From: Balneolaceae bacterium
GTDB lineage: Bacteria; Bacteroidota; Rhodothermia; Balneolales; Balneolaceae
Assembly (NCBI GenBank): GCA_007129085.1
Contig: SKWF01000198.1
Span: 1 to 14,522 of the forward strand
Direction: 5' to 3'
Length of the DNA: 14,522 bases
This document shows, one piece after another, positions 1 to 5,897 of this stretch (within the stretch, counting starts at the first letter, position 1; each line of letters begins with the position of its first letter). Under the pieces are notes generated by a model that saw only the letters and a program-made list of their open reading frames with translations, was not told the DNA's origin and did not search any database. The position numbers and the translations under genes were made by a program.

Positions 1-95
1 AGATGTGCTATTGCTATACCTGTGGCGAAAAGTACCAGCAAGCGAAGTGCGGGATAAGCCGCAAACGGAAATTGGTATGAATTTTGATCTCCCAT
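1..95 (-). CDS. comEC: ComEC/Rec2-family competence protein, N-terminal fragment (runs off left edge)
   Basis: A minus-strand reading frame opens with ATG at 95-93 and stays open to the window edge, giving 31 residues. An in-frame TAG directly precedes the ATG, so this is the first possible ATG. After a short polar start, the peptide reads PFAAYPALRLLVLFATGIAI: a Pro/Ala-rich turn leading into a hydrophobic helix. That is how ComEC/Rec2 proteins of Bacteroidota commonly begin, just before the DUF4131 region. ComEC forms the inner-membrane channel for DNA uptake in transformation. The gene lies 49 bases behind the MarR gene on the same strand and could be co-transcribed with it. Only the N-terminus is visible, so the assignment rests on this short resemblance; another polytopic membrane protein is possible. 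Confidence 0.6.
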   Translation of the reverse strand, partial: MGDQNSYQFPFAAYPALRLLVLFATGIAIAH

Positions 96-144
96 CTACT
101 GTATGAACCTGCAGAAGCAGATTACTTACAGTAAAAAGGGAAAA

Positions 145-603
145 TTATGATACGCTCTCTTTTTTCTTGCCTATTTTTTTGCAAATTTCGGCAAGTGTTT
201 TTTTCTCTTCTTCGGTAAGCACGCTAAACTCTTCTTTAATTTTTTCCAGGTGTTTTGGAAAAAAATCTTCAATAAACTCCTGCCCGGTTTCCGTAAGATG
301 AATCAATACTGCCCGCCGATCATTGGGATCAGGCTCTCTCTTTACATGTCCACATTTTTCCAGATTATCAATCACCATTGTTACATTTCCACCGCTTTTC
401 AGCAGCTTTTCCCCAATCGTTCTCTGGTTAAGCGGGCCCAGGTGATGTAGCACCTCAAGCGTACCAAACTGACTGACTGTTAAATCTGCTTGAGCCAGGT
501 GTTTGTTCAGCCTATTATTCAGCGACTCGGTAGAACGCATCAATTTTATAAATGCGTTTAGCGTGTTCTGCTCCTCTTGGCTGCCTTTATAGTGAGTGCC
601 CAT
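145..603 (-). CDS. MarR-family transcriptional regulator
   Basis: A 152-residue winged-helix repressor of normal MarR length. The DNA-binding core runs from about residue 40 to 110: a helix-turn-helix with recognition helix around residues 70-84 (SGGNVTMVIDNLEKCGHVKR begins at 70), followed by the beta-wing with the family signature DPNDRRAVLIHLT at 92-104, including D95 and R96. The flanking helices (11-38 and 108-148) form the dimerisation region, and the C-terminus is very lysine/glutamate rich. One cysteine (C84) sits right after the recognition helix; whether it senses oxidants is unknown. The overall look is closest to the MhqR/YusO-type branch, but the ligand cannot be told. It starts with ATG at 603, preceded by a weak GGGAAATT. 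The likely targets are its own gene and perhaps the comEC-like gene behind it. It lies 75 bases downstream of tyrS on the same strand. Confidence 0.9.
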   Translation of the reverse strand: MGTHYKGSQEEQNTLNAFIKLMRSTESLNNRLNKHLAQADLTVSQFGTLEVLHHLGPLNQRTIGEKLLKSGGNVTMVIDNLEKCGHVKREPDPNDRRAVLIHLTETGQEFIEDFFPKHLEKIKEEFSVLTEEEKKTLAEICKKIGKKKESVS

Positions 604-678
604 AATTTCCCTATTTAATATATCTCATCAGGTTTTAACTCCTTCTACCTGTTAAATATATATGTTTTAAATGAATCT
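604..678 (-). promoter_or_regulatory. Spacer between tyrS and the MarR gene; possible MarR promoter/operator
   Basis: This 75-base AT-rich spacer holds an inverted repeat (plus strand CAGGT near 631 and ACCTG near 647) and AT-rich arms TTAAA/TTTAA around 652-670. MarR regulators usually bind such imperfect palindromes next to their own start. I see no clear TTG-N19-TAnnTTTG promoter, so the operator role is only a guess. Confidence 0.25.
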
Positions 679-1893
679 CTATGCAGATTTTATCCTGGCA
701 TATTTTCTTTTTCCAACCTTCAGTTCAAATTCACTGCCTGAACTAAACGTTATCTCATGGTTAATATCTTTCACTTTTTCATCATCCACCGAAACACCAC
801 CCTGTTTAATCAGCCTCTTCGTTTCACCGTTACTCTGGGTGAAACCGGTTTCCGAAATCACATCAAGCAGCCGTACGGTTGATCCTTCATCAAACTCAAA
901 GGTAGGTGCGTCATCAGGAATTTCTTTGTTGATGACCGTTTTCTCAAAATGCTCCTTCGCTTTCTTCGCCTTCCCCTCGCCGTGGTACATTCTTGTAATC
1001 GTATATGCAAGATAATGTTTCGTATTTCGCGGATCTTTTTCTACCTGCTCTTTAATATTTTTCAACTCATCAGTTGGTATATCCGTCACAAGTTCAAAAT
1101 AGGAGTAAATCAAATCATCCGGAATGGATAGTGCTTTTCCATACATATCATTCGCCTCTTCGCTGATGCCAATATAGTTATCATACGATTTACTCATTTT
1201 TTTACTTCCATCAGTCCCGACCAGAAGAGGCATCATCAAACAGACCTGGGGGTCCTGTCCATCATCCTTCTGCAGATCACGACCTACGAGTAGATTAAAC
1301 TTTTGATCCGTTCCGCCCAGCTCCACATCTGATTTAAGGTGTACGGAATCCTGTCCCTGTGCCAATGGATATAAAAACTCGTGTAGTGAAATTGGTTCAT
1401 TTGCTTCAAATCGTTTGGAAAAATCATCCCGCTCAATCATCCGCGCAACCGTTAATTTTGAACTGAGCTTAATCACCCCTTCAAACGTTACCGGCCCGAG
1501 CCAATCGGAATTGTATACGATTTCTGTTTTTTCTCGATCCAGTATTTTTCCGGCTTGATCGAGATAGGTCTTTGCATTCTCTTTGATATCCTCGGGCGAA
1601 AGTGAAGGACGCGTTTTGTTTTGCCCGGTTGGATCACCAATTAGTGCGGTAAAATCTCCTATAATCAGAATTATTTTATGGCCCAGATTCTGGAACTGGC
1701 GCATTTTTCTTAAAATCACGGAGTGTCCCAAGTGTAGATCGGGCCGGGTAGGATCGCACCCAAGCTTAATACGAAGCGGTTTATTCTCTTTTTTCGACCG
1801 CTTCAGTTTTTCAACAAGTTCATCTTCCGGTACAATTTCTACGGTACCGCGTTTTATAATCTTTAGTTGTTCGTCAACAGGTTTAAAGCTCAT
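679..1893 (-). CDS. tyrS: Tyrosyl-tRNA synthetase
   Basis: A 404-residue class I aminoacyl-tRNA synthetase that attaches tyrosine to tRNA-Tyr in the cytoplasm using ATP. The class I signatures are clear: HLGH at 54-57 (HIGH motif) and KMSKS at 232-236. The tyrosine/tRNA region ELGGTDQKFN (191-200) and the PLAQGQDS stretch (176-183) point to the TyrZ-like bacterial group, not the B. subtilis TyrS group. The C-terminal ~65 residues, from about 340, form an S4-type RNA-binding domain (RLIKQGGVSVDDEKVKD) that grips the tRNA. Length is normal for the group and no key motif is missing. The ATG start at 1893 overlaps the cvpA stop codon as ATGA, so the two are very probably translationally coupled. 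I see no T-box leader, as expected outside Firmicutes. Confidence 0.97.
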   Translation of the reverse strand: MSFKPVDEQLKIIKRGTVEIVPEDELVEKLKRSKKENKPLRIKLGCDPTRPDLHLGHSVILRKMRQFQNLGHKIILIIGDFTALIGDPTGQNKTRPSLSPEDIKENAKTYLDQAGKILDREKTEIVYNSDWLGPVTFEGVIKLSSKLTVARMIERDDFSKRFEANEPISLHEFLYPLAQGQDSVHLKSDVELGGTDQKFNLLVGRDLQKDDGQDPQVCLMMPLLVGTDGSKKMSKSYDNYIGISEEANDMYGKALSIPDDLIYSYFELVTDIPTDELKNIKEQVEKDPRNTKHYLAYTITRMYHGEGKAKKAKEHFEKTVINKEIPDDAPTFEFDEGSTVRLLDVISETGFTQSNGETKRLIKQGGVSVDDEKVKDINHEITFSSGSEFELKVGKRKYARIKSA

Positions 1894-2453
1894 AATGATA
1901 CGTTTTCAAAAATAGGTAATGTTCTGATTGGGTTATTTTCTTCGATCGCTTCTTCTATAGTAGCAATAAAATTGTCAGCGCCGGGTACAACGGTGGCGAT
2001 CATATCAAATGCGGCGGGCGCCATCACAATAACTATCGGGTATGAAAAGGAGTCTTCTCGTGAATCTTCGGCCGGCATATTAAATCCCGCGAGAAGCAGT
2101 AAAACCGCGCTAACTACAATCCCCGATTTTAACACTCCGAAACAGAGTCCGGCTATACGGTTGATAAAATTAATCTTCAGCAACTCCAGAAACTTTTTTG
2201 TGGTGTAGGCCAAAAATTGAGTGATGGCTACGATCCCCACAAATAAAACAACGCCGGTAACGATGGTAGCTGTATCAGGATTGGTAAAAAGGGGTTCTGC
2301 AACTGCAGAAACCGGCTTCATGTATTTAAATGTCACATATACGGCAAGTATAATTCCGGCTATTCCCAGCACCTCTTTAATGAAGCCGCTTGTAAAACCT
2401 TTATAGGCGAAATATCCAATGGGCACGAGTATGAACAAGTCGAGTAAGTTCAT
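1890..2453 (-). CDS. cvpA: CvpA-family membrane protein
   Basis: A 187-residue integral membrane protein. Four hydrophobic helices are visible at about 3-20, 24-44, 62-84 and 100-123. The first loop carries the family signature GFTSGFIKEVLG (19-30), in the place of the usual G-(F/Y)-x-x-G-(F/L)-(I/V)-x-(E/Q). The C-terminal third (125-187) is polar to mixed and probably lies in the cytoplasm or periplasm. CvpA is named for its requirement in colicin V production in E. coli, and homologues are linked to envelope integrity; the molecular activity is not settled. The gene lies 12 bases behind yqeY, and its TGA stop shares bases with the tyrS ATG, so yqeY-cvpA-tyrS look like one transcription unit. 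The family call is firm; the role in this organism is unknown. Confidence 0.88.
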   Translation of the reverse strand: MNLLDLFILVPIGYFAYKGFTSGFIKEVLGIAGIILAVYVTFKYMKPVSAVAEPLFTNPDTATIVTGVVLFVGIVAITQFLAYTTKKFLELLKINFINRIAGLCFGVLKSGIVVSAVLLLLAGFNMPAEDSREDSFSYPIVIVMAPAAFDMIATVVPGADNFIATIEEAIEENNPIRTLPIFENVSL

Positions 2454-2465
2454 ACTTTTCTGTTA

Positions 2466-2921
2466 TTAGGAGAGTTCTTCTTTTACGATACGGCTAACGG
2501 TACCGCCTTCAGCCTTACCTTTCAGTTTGCCCATCATAACGCCCATTACTTTCCCCATGTCGGAGATGTCTGTGGCGCCCATTTTTTCGATTTGTTCTTT
2601 TACAGCTGCGCGAACTTCATCATCTCCCATCATTTCGGGCAAAAACTCTTCGATAATTTTCAGTTCATCCCGCTCCTTATCGGCAAGTTCTTTTCTGTCG
2701 CCTTCATCAAACTGCTCGATGGACTCTTTCCGTTGTTTGGCGGCTTTCATCAAAACTTCTACAATCTGCTCATCATCGATTTCTCCTTCCCCGCCTTTTC
2801 GTTCACTAATCTCTTTTTCAAGAATTTTAGCTTTCAAAGAACGGAGTACTCGTAGCCGATCAACCTTTTTCTGCTTCATGGCTGATTTCAGTTCGTCTAA
2901 AATGGATTCTTTTATACTCAT
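2466..2921 (-). CDS. yqeY: GatB/YqeY domain-containing protein
   Basis: A 151-residue soluble protein covering a whole stand-alone YqeY domain (family length about 147-150). It opens with SIKESILDELKSAMKQKK, then RLRVLRSLKAKILEKE, a lysine/arginine-rich helix pair typical of the family. The second, smaller helical bundle (from about residue 85: IIEEFLPEMMGDDEVRAAV and MGKVMGVMMGKLKG) resembles the tail domain of GatB, the tRNA-dependent amidotransferase subunit. From that resemblance the family is thought to bind tRNA, but no activity is established. It is the first gene after the ribosomal-cluster terminator and lies 12 bases before cvpA, followed by tyrS. Its place next to a tRNA synthetase fits a tRNA-related job, but that is inference. 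Confidence 0.92.
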   Translation of the reverse strand: MSIKESILDELKSAMKQKKVDRLRVLRSLKAKILEKEISERKGGEGEIDDEQIVEVLMKAAKQRKESIEQFDEGDRKELADKERDELKIIEEFLPEMMGDDEVRAAVKEQIEKMGATDISDMGKVMGVMMGKLKGKAEGGTVSRIVKEELS

Positions 2922-2946
2922 GGTTTCTTTTTCCTAAAATGTAAGC

Positions 2947-2985
2947 AAAAAAAAAGGTTCCACCCGAATGGATGCAACCTTTTTA
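2947..2985 (-). terminator. Intrinsic terminator after rpmB-rpmG-DUF4295
   Basis: On the minus strand a stem of AAAAAGGTTGCATCC pairs with GGGTGGAACCTTTTT across an ATTC loop. It contains one G-G mismatch and one G-U pair, and the 3' arm runs into nine T residues (plus-strand A-run 2947-2955). It lies about 20 bases past the DUF4295 stop, so it should end the ribosomal-protein transcript. The yqeY ATG is only 25 bases beyond it. The same stretch also offers TTG plus a 20-base spacer plus TTTTTTTG, a weak match to TAnnTTTG, so a yqeY promoter inside the hairpin cannot be ruled out. Confidence 0.8.
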
Positions 2986-3004
2986 TAATCACCTTATAAT
3001 AATC

Positions 3005-3175
3005 TTACGCTTTATTTTTTTGAATAAAGTCTTTCACGGTATCCTGGTCAACCATTGTCTCCCTGAATGCAAATTTTCCACGTGCATTCTTAGTAGAAAT
3101 AATAACCTTTGCCATTTTTCTTTGTGATGCCTTTAAGGCTTGTGCATCTTCTCCAAACGCTTGTTTCTTAGCCAT
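3005..3175 (-). CDS. DUF4295-family small basic protein of the rpmB-rpmG cluster
   Basis: A 56-residue basic protein starting MAKKQAFGEDAQALKASQRK, with ATG at 3175 and TAA at 3005. The second half (AKVIISTKNARGKFAFRETM, then VDQDTVKDFIQKNK) matches the layout of DUF4295 proteins of Bacteroidota: a short basic N-terminus, a beta-hairpin with (K/R)-(S/T)-x-K-(T/N)-(A/G)-x-(Y/F)-x-F-(K/R)-E, and a final acidic-aromatic helix. Those proteins are encoded right behind rpmB and rpmG, exactly as here. The start is 9 bases after the rpmG stop, so it is co-transcribed with the ribosomal proteins, and a terminator follows. No biochemical function is known to me. Size, charge and position suggest a ribosome-associated protein, which is inference. 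It is easily missed in automatic annotation because of its length. Confidence 0.8.
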   Translation of the reverse strand: MAKKQAFGEDAQALKASQRKMAKVIISTKNARGKFAFRETMVDQDTVKDFIQKNKA

Positions 3176-3184
3176 AATACTGCC

Positions 3185-3349
3185 CTATTTAATTTCTTTG
3201 TGAATTGTATGCTTTCGGAGCACGGGATTGTATTTCTTCAGCTCGATTCGTTCCGTTGTGTTTCTACGATTTTTCATCGTCACATAACGGGAGCTCCCCG
3301 GCTTTTCAGTACATTCAAGAATTACCTGTATGCGAGTTCCTTTAGCCAT
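3185..3349 (-). CDS. rpmG: Large ribosomal subunit protein bL33
   Basis: A 54-residue ribosomal protein of the 50S subunit. It begins MAKGTRIQVILECTEK and ends ERIELKKYNPVLRKHTIHKE plus a short tail, the diagnostic bL33 pattern with SRYVTMKNRRNT in the middle. Only one cysteine is present (C13), so the CxxC pairs of zinc-binding bL33 are absent; this is the zinc-free (C-minus) form, as is usual in Bacteroidota. The ATG at 3349 lies 2 bases after the rpmB stop and the TAG is 9 bases before the DUF4295 gene, which gives a compact three-gene operon. Length is normal and no irregularity is seen. Confidence 0.96.
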   Translation of the reverse strand: MAKGTRIQVILECTEKPGSSRYVTMKNRRNTTERIELKKYNPVLRKHTIHKEIK

Positions 3350-3351
3350 GA

Positions 3352-3597
3352 TTATATATCTTTAAGTAGTGTTCCTTTCCTTCTGGCCTCTTTTAATACG
3401 GCGGAAATTCCTTTCTTATTAATAGTTCTCACTGTTTTAGCGGAAACCTTCAGTGTTACCCACTTGTCTTCTTCTGGGATATAAAATCTTCTTTTTTGAA
3501 GATTTAACTGAAATCGATGCTTCGTCTTATTGTTAGACTTTGATGATCGATATCCGTTTAAAGCAGACTTTCCGGTAATGTCGTCTTTGCGTGCCAT
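3352..3597 (-). CDS. rpmB: Large ribosomal subunit protein bL28
   Basis: An 81-residue 50S ribosomal protein. Diagnostic stretches are DITGKSALNGYRSSKSNNKT (6-25), then RRFYIPEEDKWVTLKVSAKT and VRTINKKGISAVLKEARRKG towards the end. The family often has zinc-binding cysteines in the N-terminal half; here there are none, so this too is a zinc-independent variant. It is the first gene of the rpmB-rpmG-DUF4295 operon and has a textbook Bacteroidota-type promoter about 33 bases upstream. It diverges from gyrB, with 255 bases between the two start codons. Confidence 0.96.
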   Translation of the reverse strand: MARKDDITGKSALNGYRSSKSNNKTKHRFQLNLQKRRFYIPEEDKWVTLKVSAKTVRTINKKGISAVLKEARRKGTLLKDI

Positions 3598-3630
3598 AAT
3601 TCAATCTGTTATCCTTTTTTTGATAGACAC

Positions 3631-3661
3631 CAAAATTACCGCTATTACCTATAAATTTCAA
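3631..3661 (-). promoter_or_regulatory. Bacteroidota-type promoter of rpmB
   Basis: On the minus strand a -33 element TTG (3661-3659) is followed by 20 bases and then TAATTTTG (3638-3631), a perfect fit to the TAnnTTTG -7 consensus used by the primary sigma factor of Bacteroidota. Transcription would begin near 3624, leaving a leader of roughly 27 bases before the rpmB ATG. The match in both element and spacing makes this the best-supported promoter in the window. Confidence 0.75.
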
Positions 3662-3781
3662 ACCTCATTTTCATCAAATATTTCAAAGCCTTTTTAACCC
3701 CCATTTTTAATTGTTTTTAAAATTCCAAAACACCGTTTCCAAGCCCATCTCTCAACCCCCTAATTAAAACCCCTGCTTTTT

Positions 3782-3811
3782 TTGAATTGGCGCTTACAAG
3801 CGGTATTTTCT
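3782..3811 (+). promoter_or_regulatory. Weak candidate promoter of gyrB
   Basis: TTG at 3782-3784, a 19-base spacer, and TATTTTCT at 3804-3811 match the TTG-N19-TAnnTTTG layout, but two bases of the second element differ. It would give a leader of about 35 bases before the gyrB ATG. The rest of 3639-3781 is AT-rich with four C-tracts (3698-3702, 3744-3746, 3756-3760, 3770-3773) and no recognisable DnaA box. Confidence 0.25.
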
Positions 3812-3852
3812 GCCATCTCAGAGGCTATTTTAACCATTACTCAACCCTATAT

Positions 3853-5790
3853 ATGGCACAAAAGAAAAAATCTGACTATAAAGCAGAAAATATTCAGGTA
3901 TTAGAGGGGCTCGAAGCTGTTCGAAAACGACCCTCAATGTATATTGGTGATACCGCCTCGCGCGGGCTTCATCACCTTATCAATGAAGTTGTTGATAATT
4001 CCATTGATGAAGCGCTCGCCGGGCACTGCGATCATATCGAATTAACCATCCATAAAAATGGATCCATCACCGTTTCTGATAACGGCCGTGGTATTCCTGT
4101 TGATGAACACCCAAAACTAAAATTACCGGCTGTAGAAGTGGTTCTTACAAAACTTCACGCAGGTGGTAAGTTTGATAAAGACTCCTATAAAGTATCCGGT
4201 GGTCTGCACGGTGTTGGTGTAAGTTGTGTAAATGCACTCTCTTCAAAATTCCAAGCTGAAATTCACAGAGATGGCACCATCTATGTAATGGGTTTTGAAA
4301 AAGGAAAAACAGTTACTCCTTTACAAGAAAAAGGGAAAACTGATTTAACGGGAACAAAGATTAACTTTTTGCCCGATCCCGAAATTTTTACACAAACTAC
4401 TGAATTTAAGTTTGATGTAATTGCAGATCGTATGCGAGAACTGGCTTTTCTTAATCCTGAAATTACCGTCGAAATCATCGATGAAAGGGTTGAGGAAGAT
4501 GAAGAGGAGAAAACGGTTTACCATTACGCCGGTGGTGTAAAAGATTTCGTTACCTATCTCGATGAAAGTAGAGATAGCGTCATGAAAGAGCCTATCTACA
4601 TTTCGGGTCAAGTAGAAGATGTTCCCGTGGAACTGGCCATTCAGTATAATGATGGATTCAGTGAAAATGTACACTCCTACGTTAATAACATTAACACTCG
4701 CGAAGGTGGAACTCATATTTCAGGTTTCAGACGCGCTTTAACGCGATGCCTGAAAAATTATGCCGAAAAGAATAACATCATAAAGGCCAAGAGTAAAATC
4801 TCCATATCAGGTGAAGATTTCCGCGAAGGAATGACCTGTGTACTGAGTGTTAAAGTTTCGGAACCTCAATTTGAAGGCCAGACCAAAACAAAGCTCGGTA
4901 ACTCTGAAGTTCAAAGTGCTGTAGAAGTAATTGTTTACGAGAAACTGAACGAATACCTCGAGCAGAATCCAAAAATTGCCAAAAAGATTCTTGAAAAAGT
5001 TGTCGTCGCGGCGGAAGCTCGTGAAGCAGCCCGAAAAGCACGACAGCTTATTCAGCGTAAAAGTGTAATGAGTGGCGGCGGCCTTCCCGGAAAACTTGCC
5101 GACTGTTCCATTAAAGACCCTGCACACAGTGAAGTTTACCTGGTTGAGGGTGACTCTGCGGGTGGTTCAGCAAAAATGGGTCGTAACCGAAGTTTCCAAG
5201 CTATTCTGCCGCTTCGTGGTAAGATCCTGAATGTGGAAAAAGCAAAAATCAACAAAATCCTGGAGAACAAGGAGATTCAGGCGATGATTACCGCCTTAGG
5301 TACTGGTGTTGGACAGGAGGAAGATTTTGATATTGATAAACTTCGTTATCATAAAATTATCGTCATGACTGATGCTGATGTTGATGGTTCACACATCCGC
5401 ACGCTTCTGCTCACATTTTTCTTCCGATATATGCATCCGCTTATTGAGCGTGGCCACGTATATATTGCAACACCACCGCTCTATAGAATTACAGCTTCCC
5501 GTGGTGAATTGCATTACGCCTGGGATGATGACACTCGAGACAAAATCATCAAGGACCTTAAGAGCTCAAGGAAAAAGTTCGATGTTTCACGCTATAAGGG
5601 TCTCGGTGAGATGAACCCGGAACAGCTTTGGGAAACAACAATGGATCCCGAAACAAGAACACTGCAACAGGTAACGGTAGAAAATGCCGCTGCTGCAGAT
5701 AAAATGTTCTCTACTCTAATGGGTGGCGATGTAGAACCAAGGCGAGAATTTATAGAGCGAAACGCCAAATACGCTAAGCTCGATATTTAA
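3853..5790 (+). CDS. gyrB: DNA gyrase subunit B
   Basis: The 645-residue ATPase subunit of DNA gyrase, which with GyrA introduces negative supercoils. The GHKL ATPase signatures are in place: E45-VVDN (N-box), DNGRG at 76-80, and GGLHGVG at 116-122. R139 matches the coumarin-contacting arginine (E. coli R136). The C-terminal TOPRIM domain has EGDSAGG at 432-438 (catalytic E432) and DADVDGSH at 507-514 with the metal-binding aspartates; the tail YKGLGEMNP (581-589) follows. At the E. coli K447 position there is R455, a conservative change common outside Proteobacteria. The large insertion of gamma-proteobacterial GyrB is absent, so the length is normal for this group. I chose ATG 3853 because homologues start near this point. 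The frame extends upstream to a TTG at 3787, but those 22 residues do not look like GyrB. Confidence 0.98.
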   Translation: MAQKKKSDYKAENIQVLEGLEAVRKRPSMYIGDTASRGLHHLINEVVDNSIDEALAGHCDHIELTIHKNGSITVSDNGRGIPVDEHPKLKLPAVEVVLTKLHAGGKFDKDSYKVSGGLHGVGVSCVNALSSKFQAEIHRDGTIYVMGFEKGKTVTPLQEKGKTDLTGTKINFLPDPEIFTQTTEFKFDVIADRMRELAFLNPEITVEIIDERVEEDEEEKTVYHYAGGVKDFVTYLDESRDSVMKEPIYISGQVEDVPVELAIQYNDGFSENVHSYVNNINTREGGTHISGFRRALTRCLKNYAEKNNIIKAKSKISISGEDFREGMTCVLSVKVSEPQFEGQTKTKLGNSEVQSAVEVIVYEKLNEYLEQNPKIAKKILEKVVVAAEAREAARKARQLIQRKSVMSGGGLPGKLADCSIKDPAHSEVYLVEGDSAGGSAKMGRNRSFQAILPLRGKILNVEKAKINKILENKEIQAMITALGTGVGQEEDFDIDKLRYHKIIVMTDADVDGSHIRTLLLTFFFRYMHPLIERGHVYIATPPLYRITASRGELHYAWDDDTRDKIIKDLKSSRKKFDVSRYKGLGEMNPEQLWETTMDPETRTLQQVTVENAAAADKMFSTLMGGDVEPRREFIERNAKYAKLDI

Positions 5791-5807
5791 AGAAACAGGG
5801 TCGGATT

Positions 5808-5836
5808 GCTGAATGATTTATGATTTAGAGTTCAGC
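5808..5836 (+). repeat. Small hairpin with duplicated heptamer between gyrB and gyrA
   Basis: GCTGAA (5808-5813) and TTCAGC (5831-5836) are perfect inverted arms around a loop made of two direct copies of TGATTTA (5814-5827) plus GAG. There is no T-run, so it is not a classical terminator. It may be an RNA-processing or attenuation element in a gyrB-gyrA transcript, or a remnant of a small dispersed repeat. The remaining spacer (5837-5897) shows only a TACAAT box at 5882-5887 with no good partner element. Confidence 0.4.
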
Positions 5837-5897
5837 ACCCTTCCTGTATCAAAAAATACTTTCGTAACACAACATTCACGATACAATTTTATAAAGC

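Noticed and set aside
3..80. Plus-strand 25-codon frame rich in cysteine (MCYCYTCGEKYQQ...), zinc-ribbon-like in look.
   Set aside because: It is very short and lies antisense to a reading frame that looks like the ComEC N-terminus; the Cys spacing does not form two CxxC pairs.
821..845. Perfect 8-base inverted repeat GTTTCACC/GGTGAAAC with a 9-base spacer, resembling split parS arms.
   Set aside because: It lies in the S4-domain coding region of tyrS, the spacer breaks the required continuous palindrome, and the central CG step of parS is absent. Best explained by coding coincidence.
3074..3089. TTTTCCACGTGCATTC, a parS half-site inside the DUF4295 gene.
   Set aside because: Only the left half matches; the right half lacks the GAAACA arm, so ParB binding is unlikely.
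3787..3852. Possible 22-residue N-terminal extension of GyrB from a TTG codon.
   Set aside because: The residues do not resemble GyrB, the stretch overlaps the probable promoter, and the family start matches ATG 3853.
3598..3852. Possible oriC between rpmB and gyrB, because gyrB and parS are often near the origin.
   Set aside because: No DnaA boxes (TTATNCACA-like) or repeated 9-mers were found, and dnaA, dnaN and recF are absent.
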